A DNA stretch of 64,000 nucleotides from an uncultured Bacteroidales bacterium (GTDB lineage Bacteria; Bacteroidota; Bacteroidia; Bacteroidales; Bacteroidaceae): NCBI GenBank assembly GCA_902799355.1, contig CADCAG010000004.1, positions 42,772-106,771 of the forward strand, given 5' to 3'. Position numbers and translations under genes: made by a program. The notes under the pieces are model-generated. The model was not told where the DNA came from, made no database searches, and saw only the letters and a list, made by a program, of their open reading frames with translations. Below are positions 27,912 to 36,608 of the stretch, piece by piece (the first letter of the stretch is position 1; each line of letters begins with the position of its first letter).

Positions 27912-30900
27912 TTATATTTTCAACCTTAATACACATGGAAGGAATAGAAATATAGGAACAATACTAAACATCAGACCTCCGATGGTTCCAACGGCAAGGG
28001 AGTACCAGAAAGGCTGGTCATCAGGTCCGTCAATAAGGAATGGAATCATGCCTAATACCGTTGAGAGAATGGTGAGAAGGATTGGGATGATCTTATGATT
28101 GAAAGCCGTGACATACTTTTTACTGCCAATCCTGTGTTTTTTCCTCTTGTCCCAGTTGGCTGATAATATTCGTAGATCCTGTTGATTATTATTCTGGCAA
28201 ATAATATATATACCCGCATTGACTGTCAGTCCCGCAAGCAGTACCATTGCCGCAAACCCACCTGTTCCAAAGGGTACGCCAGTGATGTAGTATGTGAGGA
28301 ACAGTCCTATAAATGACACAGGGATAAGCAACACGACTGCCAAGGCTTGCATAAGACTCTCGAACAGGATGGCAATGATAAAGAAGATGATAACCGCGAC
28401 GAGTCCAATAAGCCAGTATTGTGTCCCTTCATCTTCGTATGCACCATATGTTCTGTCCTTACAACGAAAACCTACAGGGAGATAGTGATTATACTTCTCT
28501 ATCGTTCTGTTTATCAACTTGTATGTATAAGTATATGAGCCAAGAACATTGAATGCCACTTCAAGTATATATTCCTGATCCTCTCGTGGAATAACGTTCT
28601 TGGCCTCCCGTTGGTTAATATCCATAAATCCCGACGGACGGAAATCTCTTCCTCCGACATTGACGTACGAGTTTCTTAGTTTCCACTCATCAAACGATTC
28701 TTTAGTCGAAGGACGCACAACAACAGGCATCTTCCTGTCTTCGGATATCTCTATGTTATCAGCATTTCCTTCTTCAAGAAGATTCCTCAAAGTGTAATAT
28801 ACGTTTTGCGGACTCAATCCCGAAATGGCAAGGGAACGACGGTCGTACTCCATATACAGTTCATTCTCCTGGTTCTCATGTCCCGGAGTCTGGATAATCA
28901 AGTCTGCCACACGGCTGTTCTTTCGCAACTCACGATACATTTCCTCTGCGAAAGCATATAGCCTGTCATAGTCATAACCGACAAGTTGAATACTGTTATA
29001 ACGATATTGCAACTGTAGCGAATTGCTGAATCCACGTTCACTGACACCGTAGGTTGCCCAGTCTGCGCCGCCAATGGATACCAACTTACCGATAACACGG
29101 TTTTCAAGCATGTATGGGAAACTTGTATGAAGTGCCTCGTCTGTGAAATCCACATCTATAGAGCCTCCTCGTCCCCAGATGGAAGTCTCAAATTTCCTGA
29201 TTTCCTTACTATATTGCGTAAGGAAAGCCTCAACTTCTTTTATTTTCTCATTAAGTTCCTGCACGCTACCGCCCACTGGCATCTGTCCACGGATATGTAG
29301 CATCATTCGTGGCTTCTTCGGACGATATGTATTGGAGTCAAGGCACTCCACGAAATAATACAGCGAACCAGCAAAGAGCAATGCAAATACAAGAAGGAAA
29401 GCCCAGCGTCCAAAACGATGTTGGCACCAACCTACATACCTCTGGTAGATATGCGAGAATGCCACAACGAAACGTACACGCAGTGTCCTTTTCTTAATGC
29501 TCTTCCTGCTGAAAAACCTGAACCTCTCTATCAAGGCAGGCACAAAGACAGATGCTACAACGATGGCAATGGCGAGATTAATCATCACAACAACAGAGAA
29601 ATCCTTCAAGTCATGTCTTAGGAAATCTGGTAGCCAGAACACGATGACCAACGAGCCGATAGTCGTAAGCATGGCAGCAAGTACACCAATGAAAGCCTTC
29701 TGGTTGCGGTAATAGCCGTAATGATCCACCATTACGATGGTAGAATCAATGATGATGCCAAGTGATACCGTTATGCCAGCCATCGACATTGGATGCAGAC
29801 GGATATCAAAAAGCCAGTAGAGTAATACAGCCATGAGGATATTGGCAAGTAGGGCGATGGCGATAATACCAGTATATATCCATTTCCTTCCACCTGCAAG
29901 CCAGACAAACAGCAGAAGGATAGCGAGCGTGAGTGATGAGCGGAGTAACAGCGTGCGAAACTCCTTCATCTGTATCTCTGCACGATCGTATGTGAGGGTT
30001 GAGTGTTTGGCTATGAATGAGTTCGCTGACTTTTCCAAGGCATCCTTCACCTTTCCCGATACGCTGACCACACTGGCATCTTTATCGGCATAGACATTGA
30101 CGTATACAGAGTTCATGCCATTGATACGATAGTAACTATCTGGCTGTTTCTCACGAATGTTGCAGGTGGTAAGATTATTCAGGTATATAATCTTTCCGTC
30201 TATGGTGCTCAAAGGCATCTGCTCAAAGGTCTTGCCATTGCCCTTAGAAGTAAGGATAAGCGGAACTGTTACACGACCATGATTTGTTGTCACCTCTCCA
30301 ATGACGTCCTCACGGCCAGTGAAATTCCTTACGGCTTCCACAATATCGCTATTGGTCAGCCCGTATACACTTATTTCATTGGCATCATATGAAATCTCCA
30401 TATATTGTGATTTCGTGCTTGACACCTGGACATTGTTCACGCCTGCAATCTTCTCAATGTCGCGTTTGATCTCTTTCTCTGCCAGTTGTTTCATCTGCTC
30501 TTCTGACATATTGGCATTAAACTGATAGGTCAGTATGAGTTTCACTTCATCATCGTCAGCCCTTGATGCATCTACCTCGCCACCGCTTACTACGGGGAAA
30601 GACATGTTCTGGGGCAGTTTGGGACGTAGTTGGCGCAGGATAGATGCTATCTCAAATTTTGCCATAGAGACATTGGCTTTCGCTTTCATCTCTACTGTGA
30701 TACGTCCAGAACCGAATGCACTTACTGAAGATACGCTCTCTACGCCTTTTACTACACTCACTGCTGCCTCAATGCGTGAGGTAACGTTCTGCTCCACAAC
30801 TTTAGCCGAAGCATTCTGCCACCAGTATGTGATGGTAAGCGTCTTTCCCTGTTCCGGGCGTGGCTCGTTGCTGATGTCCAGACGTGGGATAAGAGCCACG

Positions 30901-30956
30901 CCAATGACCATCAGGATGCACATGACCAGAAGTATGCTAAAGTTATGTTTCATCAT
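27912..30956 (-). CDS. RND-family transporter permease (second of pair)
   Basis: A 1014-residue inner-membrane proton-driven exporter subunit of the AcrB/CusA superfamily. It has an N-terminal membrane segment, two large periplasmic loops (about 30-330 and 540-850) and two six-helix bundles. The fourth helix carries the acidic residue in LGIIIDSTIVMVDHYGYY, expected for proton coupling. An ATGA overlap with the preceding permease gene means the two are made together, probably as a heteromeric pump as in MdtBC. It is the last gene of a long operon that also contains its fusion protein and outer-membrane channel. The cargo is unknown; the neighbourhood suggests peptide or lipopeptide export. 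Confidence 0.92.
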   Translation of the reverse strand: MMKHNFSILLVMCILMVIGVALIPRLDISNEPRPEQGKTLTITYWWQNASAKVVEQNVTSRIEAAVSVVKGVESVSSVSAFGSGRITVEMKAKANVSMAKFEIASILRQLRPKLPQNMSFPVVSGGEVDASRADDDEVKLILTYQFNANMSEEQMKQLAEKEIKRDIEKIAGVNNVQVSSTKSQYMEISYDANEISVYGLTNSDIVEAVRNFTGREDVIGEVTTNHGRVTVPLILTSKGNGKTFEQMPLSTIDGKIIYLNNLTTCNIREKQPDSYYRINGMNSVYVNVYADKDASVVSVSGKVKDALEKSANSFIAKHSTLTYDRAEIQMKEFRTLLLRSSLTLAILLLFVWLAGGRKWIYTGIIAIALLANILMAVLLYWLFDIRLHPMSMAGITVSLGIIIDSTIVMVDHYGYYRNQKAFIGVLAAMLTTIGSLVIVFWLPDFLRHDLKDFSVVVMINLAIAIVVASVFVPALIERFRFFSRKSIKKRTLRVRFVVAFSHIYQRYVGWCQHRFGRWAFLLVFALLFAGSLYYFVECLDSNTYRPKKPRMMLHIRGQMPVGGSVQELNEKIKEVEAFLTQYSKEIRKFETSIWGRGGSIDVDFTDEALHTSFPYMLENRVIGKLVSIGGADWATYGVSERGFSNSLQLQYRYNSIQLVGYDYDRLYAFAEEMYRELRKNSRVADLIIQTPGHENQENELYMEYDRRSLAISGLSPQNVYYTLRNLLEEGNADNIEISEDRKMPVVVRPSTKESFDEWKLRNSYVNVGGRDFRPSGFMDINQREAKNVIPREDQEYILEVAFNVLGSYTYTYKLINRTIEKYNHYLPVGFRCKDRTYGAYEDEGTQYWLIGLVAVIIFFIIAILFESLMQALAVVLLIPVSFIGLFLTYYITGVPFGTGGFAAMVLLAGLTVNAGIYIICQNNNQQDLRILSANWDKRKKHRIGSKKYVTAFNHKIIPILLTILSTVLGMIPFLIDGPDDQPFWYSLAVGTIGGLMFSIVPIFLFLPCVLRLKI

Positions 30957-33900
30957 TTACGATACAGTATGTAATACACCAAAGGAACGAAGAACAGGCT
31001 CACCATCGTGCCGACTATCATACCTACGATAATCGCAAACGATAGAGGGAATTGCAAGGCGGACCCCATATCGCCACGATGCAGGAATGGAACGATGGCA
31101 AGTATGGTGGTCAGGGATGTCATGACGATAGGTTTCAACCTTCGATGACCTGCCACCATGATTGCTTTCAATAGCGTATGCTTCTGAGGTTGAGGAACGT
31201 TACGATATATCCGGTTGATGGTATCAACCTTCAGGATAGAGTCGTTGATGATGATACCGCACATCACCACCACACCAATCATCGACATGATGTTAAGCGA
31301 TTCACCTGCTACCCATACGGCAAACAGGACCAGGGCAACGTCAACGACTACCTCCACAAGGATAATCATTGGCTGGATCAGGCTCTCAAACTGTGCTGCA
31401 AGGATGAAATACAGCAGTAGGAGCGCAACAACAAGTACCATGACCATTTCTCCTATCATCATACGTGAGGAGAAATAGCCTCCCACAAATGAAGCCTGTA
31501 GTTTTCCTTTTTTGTCGTTGTCGGTCAGTGATATGACGTATGCCATTACATCTTTCACCTCACTATCCTTTGCCTTGTCTATATTGATGACCGAGAACTC
31601 ACCCTCGTCACTCGCATAGAGGTGCTTGTAATCATCTGCACGCTGTTCCCAGACAAGATAGGATATCGGAATATCTATGCCGTCAGTATTACGGATGGTA
31701 TTGCTCAATAACACTTTCGCATCCCTGCTGTCACTGCCGATAACAACAGGCACGCTTTCCCCACCACTATTGATGCTATAGATACTATTCGTACCAAGAA
31801 GTTCTTTCAGTCGGGAGTATAGTTGCTGATAAGACACCTTATAGTATGCCATCTGCTCTGCATCAGATGTATATTTCATATAAACCTCCGTAGATACTGG
31901 CTGGATTCCAAGTTGAGGGAAGTGAGCGCGTAGGGAGTCTGTAACCATTTTGGTAAGCTCTACGGCAGGTCTTCCACCGTCACGCCTATGCAGACGTACC
32001 TGAAGGTCAGGCTCTTCCGTAGAGAATATCATATCAAAGATATTGGCAGCCAATCCCGTTTCTATTTTCGCATTGGGATAGTATGTACCGATGTACTTCT
32101 GCATCTTCCGTGTAGCCTCATCCAGTTCATCAGCCGACTTGCACTTCAGATAGCATACAGCCTCACTGCTCGTAATGTTCTTCGTATGTGATAGGATGAA
32201 ATCCTGACCTCCCACCATGGTCGTAGATGTCTCAACGAATGGCTTCACCTCCTTCAAGAGTTCTGCCATCCTACGGTTATTCTCCTCTGGTGTGATACCA
32301 GCATTCCAGTCTATGGTGATGAGTGCATCGTCATGGGCAATCTCTGGCATACGCTCCTTACGGAGATAGGGGAACAACATGACAATCGCAACAATACAGA
32401 CGGAAAAGAATACAAGCATCTGTTTGCCATGACGAAGCGTATATCTCATTCCATTTTCATAATAGCGGGTAAGTCTTATATTGAGTTTATCAGCGATTGT
32501 GTTTTTCTTCTTAGCCAGTATTTCATGCTTTTTGCATAAAAGGAAATAATACACAGGTACAACCAATGCTGCAACAGCCAGTGAACAGAAAAGTGCAATT
32601 GATATACCAATTGCCTGATCGTAGAAAAGTGCACCAGCCGTTCCACTTAGGAATATCAGCGGAATGAATACCGAACATGTAGTAAGTACCGAAGAAAGCA
32701 TCGGCATGATAACCTCCTTGACGGCATCAACAATATTATTATCAGTAGCCTTGCCTTTCTGTCTGATGTTGTCGATAACGATGATGGCGTTATCCACTAT
32801 CATACCGACACCAAGGATAAGTCCAGACAAGGATATGATGTTGAGTGATATGCCCATCAGATAGAAGCAAAGCAGTGTAAGTATCAGTGAGAGGGGTATT
32901 GAGATAACCACCAACAATGGCAACCTCCATCCACCGATAAAGAGAAACAATACCACGCTCGCCATGATAATACCCAACACAAGGTTCCATTCCAGATTAT
33001 TCATGCTGTAGGATAGAAGCTGAGTCTGGTCACGAGTGATATTGAACTCAAGTTCCGGGTAGTCTTTGCCTAAATCTGACATCAGCGTGTCAACCCTGCT
33101 CTGCAAACTGCTCATCTGTGCATCACTCTGTTTGATTACAGCCATGGTGATGGCATTATGGCCGTCTGATGTCACGATGCCTTTTCTCTCGGCAGCAGAT
33201 TCTTCAACTTTGCAGATGTCCTTCAACTGCAACAGGCGACCTTCTATCTGAAGATAGATGTCCTCAATGTCATGAATAGAGATAATCTGAGAGTCGAAAT
33301 GTATGCTATAGCGGTATATTTCATTACGTACGCTTAATGCTGCCAATACAATATTATTGTCACTGATAGCCTTCTCTATATCAGAATTGGATATACCGAG
33401 AGCCCGCATTTTCAGTTCATCAGGCAATATGTTGATTTGCGTACCTACCATTCCGCTATAGTCAACCATTGCCACCTCTGGTAGTTGCTCTATACGCTTA
33501 CTGATTACATTCCGTACCAGTCGGCTTGTCTGCTCTGGCTTTCCTCCCGTGATGTCCACATAGAAGGCAGGAATATCCATCGCACCAATCTTCATCGCCT
33601 TTGGTCGTTCCATATCCTTCGGCAGATAGCTCATAGCACGGTCTATCTTCTCGTTTACCTCGATAAAAAGCAGACTCATATCACTTCCTGGGTCAAAAGT
33701 CAAAGTGATGATACCTGCATCTGTGCGCGATGTAGATTCAATGCTTTTCAATCCGCTAACCTGTGAGAGCTGTTGGCGCATCGGACTGACTATCTGCTGT
33801 TCTATCTCCCGTGCGGAACTTCCTTGTGCCGACATCTGTACCACGATACGAGGTACATCAATATCAGGCATCAAGGATACTGGTATTCGCTGAAATGCAA

Positions 33901-33976
33901 GCACTCCCAATGTCACGATGGCAATCAGTGTCATCGTGACAGCTATGGGGCGTCGTAGAAGTGTTCTAAGCATCAT
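30953..33976 (-). CDS. RND-family transporter permease (first of pair)
   Basis: A 1007-residue RND permease. It begins MLRTLLRRPIAVTMTLIAIVTLGVLAFQRIPVSLMPDIDVP, a typical first helix, and has the SAREIEQQIVSPMRQQL porter-domain start. The helix-4 acidic motif GVGMIVDNAIIVIDNIRQKG is standard for proton relay. Later helices and IGVVVMCGIIINDSILKVD complete the family signature. The start sits nine bases after the membrane fusion protein gene, and the end overlaps the second permease by four bases. Confidence 0.93.
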   Translation of the reverse strand: MMLRTLLRRPIAVTMTLIAIVTLGVLAFQRIPVSLMPDIDVPRIVVQMSAQGSSAREIEQQIVSPMRQQLSQVSGLKSIESTSRTDAGIITLTFDPGSDMSLLFIEVNEKIDRAMSYLPKDMERPKAMKIGAMDIPAFYVDITGGKPEQTSRLVRNVISKRIEQLPEVAMVDYSGMVGTQINILPDELKMRALGISNSDIEKAISDNNIVLAALSVRNEIYRYSIHFDSQIISIHDIEDIYLQIEGRLLQLKDICKVEESAAERKGIVTSDGHNAITMAVIKQSDAQMSSLQSRVDTLMSDLGKDYPELEFNITRDQTQLLSYSMNNLEWNLVLGIIMASVVLFLFIGGWRLPLLVVISIPLSLILTLLCFYLMGISLNIISLSGLILGVGMIVDNAIIVIDNIRQKGKATDNNIVDAVKEVIMPMLSSVLTTCSVFIPLIFLSGTAGALFYDQAIGISIALFCSLAVAALVVPVYYFLLCKKHEILAKKKNTIADKLNIRLTRYYENGMRYTLRHGKQMLVFFSVCIVAIVMLFPYLRKERMPEIAHDDALITIDWNAGITPEENNRRMAELLKEVKPFVETSTTMVGGQDFILSHTKNITSSEAVCYLKCKSADELDEATRKMQKYIGTYYPNAKIETGLAANIFDMIFSTEEPDLQVRLHRRDGGRPAVELTKMVTDSLRAHFPQLGIQPVSTEVYMKYTSDAEQMAYYKVSYQQLYSRLKELLGTNSIYSINSGGESVPVVIGSDSRDAKVLLSNTIRNTDGIDIPISYLVWEQRADDYKHLYASDEGEFSVINIDKAKDSEVKDVMAYVISLTDNDKKGKLQASFVGGYFSSRMMIGEMVMVLVVALLLLYFILAAQFESLIQPMIILVEVVVDVALVLFAVWVAGESLNIMSMIGVVVMCGIIINDSILKVDTINRIYRNVPQPQKHTLLKAIMVAGHRRLKPIVMTSLTTILAIVPFLHRGDMGSALQFPLSFAIIVGMIVGTMVSLFFVPLVYYILYRK

Positions 33977-33985
33977 GACCGGTTA

Positions 33986-35104
33986 TCAATTATCCTCTGA
34001 TGAGATTTTTACCTCTGTATCATCCGCAAGATTCAGGTTGCCCGATGTGATGACGATATCGCCAACCTTGACCGTAGTCTGTTTCTTCTCACTACCTGTA
34101 ATGGCAAAACTTGACAGGTTGCTATACAGGACATCTACATATGTCCAGACGGCATGATGCGTATCCTTGTCATATACAAATATCACATGATATCCGTCTC
34201 GTTCCACTACAGCCTCCTTGGGTACGACGAACATATCGTGGACAGAGTTTTCAATGATTACTTTCACGTTCATTCCGTCAAGAAGTCTGCCCGAGGTGTT
34301 TTTTACCCTTGCCTTGATGGCAACAAGACCCTTTTCGTCAATGGTCGGATTTATTTCTGTTACTGTTCCACTCAGCACAATGCTCTCGTCAATGAATGGA
34401 GAGACTTTTACAGCAGTACCAGTCATTACGGAGGCAAGTTCGGATTCTAGAATCTTAAACTCTACGTCAAAGAAAGAATCATCAATCAGCGTACAGAACT
34501 TATCTCCACGCTGATGTGGACGAGCAATTAGGTCGGCTATCTTTCCACTGAATGGAGCAATTAGCCTACAATCAGAGAGTGCCGTCTCTGCAGCTTTCAA
34601 AGCATACTTGGCAGAATAGAACCCCGATGTCATCTCAGCCTTTTTCAGTACATCGGCAGGCACATTCTTTGCATCAGCATCATAACCAAGACCAATAAGC
34701 TTATCCTGTAGTTCCACCTTTGCTTTCTCTAAGTCATGTTTTGCTTTCTCCAGTGCGGTATTCGTATCACGTGTATCTGCCACAGCGAGTACCGTTCCGG
34801 CAGAAACACGCTGCCCGTTTTTCACATTGACACTCTTCAACAACTCACCAGCCTTCGGACACATCAGTTCAGCCCGTTGGATGGCAACCAATTTACCATT
34901 ACATAATATCTGCTTCTGGAAGGTCTGCTTACGAAGCACGATAGTGTCAACCTCTACAATCGTCTGTTCCATAGCTGCTGTGGGGATGGCATTTTCTTCC
35001 TTCTCCGTCTTGTGTGTCAATTCATAGACAACGTACGCGACACCACCAAACAGTAGTACACCAGCGATTGTAGAAATCGCAATCTTTATATATTTCTTGT
35101 TCAT
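33986..35104 (-). CDS. Periplasmic adaptor (membrane fusion) protein of the RND system
   Basis: A 372-residue HlyD/AcrA-type adaptor linking the RND pair to the TolC-like channel. It has a single N-terminal membrane anchor (about 7-27, no lipobox), a lipoyl-like half (ICNGKLVAIQRAELMCPKAGELLKSVNVKNGQRV), a short helical hairpin (TALEKAKHDLEKAKVELQDK), the second lipoyl half (LIAPFSGKIADLIARPHQRGD) and a beta-barrel domain ending VKVGDIVITSGNLNLAD. It is seven bases after the TolC-like gene and nine before the first permease. Confidence 0.92.
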   Translation of the reverse strand: MNKKYIKIAISTIAGVLLFGGVAYVVYELTHKTEKEENAIPTAAMEQTIVEVDTIVLRKQTFQKQILCNGKLVAIQRAELMCPKAGELLKSVNVKNGQRVSAGTVLAVADTRDTNTALEKAKHDLEKAKVELQDKLIGLGYDADAKNVPADVLKKAEMTSGFYSAKYALKAAETALSDCRLIAPFSGKIADLIARPHQRGDKFCTLIDDSFFDVEFKILESELASVMTGTAVKVSPFIDESIVLSGTVTEINPTIDEKGLVAIKARVKNTSGRLLDGMNVKVIIENSVHDMFVVPKEAVVERDGYHVIFVYDKDTHHAVWTYVDVLYSNLSSFAITGSEKKQTTVKVGDIVITSGNLNLADDTEVKISSEDN

Positions 35105-35110
35105 AGCAAC

Positions 35111-36577
35111 TTATTTTATTAGAGATTCAAAATCTACGCTTAAATCATGCTTGCTCTGCCAGTTGTAAAGTGTTGCCTGCTGCAAGGCATAGTAATCCTT
35201 CCAGAAAGAAGACAACTGGACAATATACTGGGCCTTCGCAGATTCCATTTCCTGCTGGGCAGTATTAAGTTCCGTAACAGAAATACCACCAGCCTCATAA
35301 CGCTTTCGGGTTATCTCATATCGTTCGACAGCTATTTCCTGCGCACGGAGTGCATCTCTGCATTGTATTGGCTGAATGTTGAATTGCATCACTTTCTTAC
35401 GAAGATTCTGCATATAGTCCAGATGACTCTGTTCAAGCTGTGTTTTCACCACATCAAGTTGAGCCTGTGCCATCTTTACCCGGCCTTTACTCACACCCCA
35501 GTCAAATATCGGCAGTGATAATGACAAACCAATAATCTCGTTGTCTTTCAAACGACTATATGCCGAGTTAATCGTATTTCCCGTCTGGGAAAAACCTATC
35601 TCACTGCTCAATGTCATCTGTATTCCTTTACTGGATTTTGCCTGTGCAAGATTTTTCTGAGCTTCAAGCAACTGAAGTTTCTGTTCAAGACTATGTGACG
35701 AATTATTGATTGCTTTCTGGAGCACATCATCAGCATTAATAAGTATATCTGGAATGGTATATGGAGGCATTAACTCTGCATGTTCATAATCTGTCAGACG
35801 AAGATAGGAGAACAAATCATACATGGCTTCATCAAGAGTAATCCTATTTTTCTTTACTGCCATACGTGCATTAAGTAATGAGAGTTCCATTTGCAGAACC
35901 TCACTCCTTGTAGTTGTTGTCAGATTCAGTCTGCTTTTTGAGATCTCATAGAGGCGTTCCCTATCCTCTACAGTGGTAAGACTCTGTTTATAGTCTGATT
36001 GGGCTGCAAGGACACTGAAGAACAATGATGTGACCTTAATGGTTATATCTTGTAGTGCACTGATATAATTACGCTCTGCCATCTGATATTCCACAGGTGC
36101 CGTCTTCTTATCCCACTTCAACGCATTGAAAGAACGCAAACTTTGGGTATAACTGATACGGAGAGGCTGGGAATTATATGTTATTTCCTTATAGTCAAAC
36201 TGATCCAGACGATACAGATACGACTGAAGAGAGACTGTACCACCTGTGGCTGCTATCTTCTGATCAAGTGAGAGTGTCAGATAATTGGTCATAGTATTGT
36301 TATTCACCTGATTAACACGGCCAGTCTCAGGGTCACGCGCCTCAACCACAGAATGATTGAAATTACCAAGCATACCACTAAGATTAACAGAAGGCAACAG
36401 TTCTGCCTTGAACGAGCGATACTGCCAATATTTACTCATAAATGAGAAACGGGCTATCTGAGCATCAAGAGAGTTCTCCTGTGCTATTTTTATCGCATTC
36501 GTAAGTGTAAGCGTCTGGGCGTTTATGGAGCAACAGCCCATCCATAGCATTGTAATGTAAATACCTATTCTTTTCAT
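35111..36577 (-). CDS. TolC-family outer membrane channel
   Basis: A 488-residue protein with a signal peptide ending SINAQ and two outer-membrane-efflux repeats. These show long amphipathic helices (ALQDITIKVTSLFFSVLAAQSDYKQSL; ERYEITRKRYEAGGISVTELNTAQQEMESAKAQYI) and strand segments (YLTLSLDQKIAATGGTVSLQ; IIGLSLSLPIFDWG). The YEAGGISVTELNTAQQE stretch is the typical second-repeat signature. It is full-length, unlike the short TolC-like protein in the exopolysaccharide operon, and forms the outer-membrane exit of the RND system. Confidence 0.93.
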   Translation of the reverse strand: MKRIGIYITMLWMGCCSINAQTLTLTNAIKIAQENSLDAQIARFSFMSKYWQYRSFKAELLPSVNLSGMLGNFNHSVVEARDPETGRVNQVNNNTMTNYLTLSLDQKIAATGGTVSLQSYLYRLDQFDYKEITYNSQPLRISYTQSLRSFNALKWDKKTAPVEYQMAERNYISALQDITIKVTSLFFSVLAAQSDYKQSLTTVEDRERLYEISKSRLNLTTTTRSEVLQMELSLLNARMAVKKNRITLDEAMYDLFSYLRLTDYEHAELMPPYTIPDILINADDVLQKAINNSSHSLEQKLQLLEAQKNLAQAKSSKGIQMTLSSEIGFSQTGNTINSAYSRLKDNEIIGLSLSLPIFDWGVSKGRVKMAQAQLDVVKTQLEQSHLDYMQNLRKKVMQFNIQPIQCRDALRAQEIAVERYEITRKRYEAGGISVTELNTAQQEMESAKAQYIVQLSSFWKDYYALQQATLYNWQSKHDLSVDFESLIK

Positions 36578-36608
36578 TCTATTTCGTCAAGAAATTCCTT
36601 TTTACTCG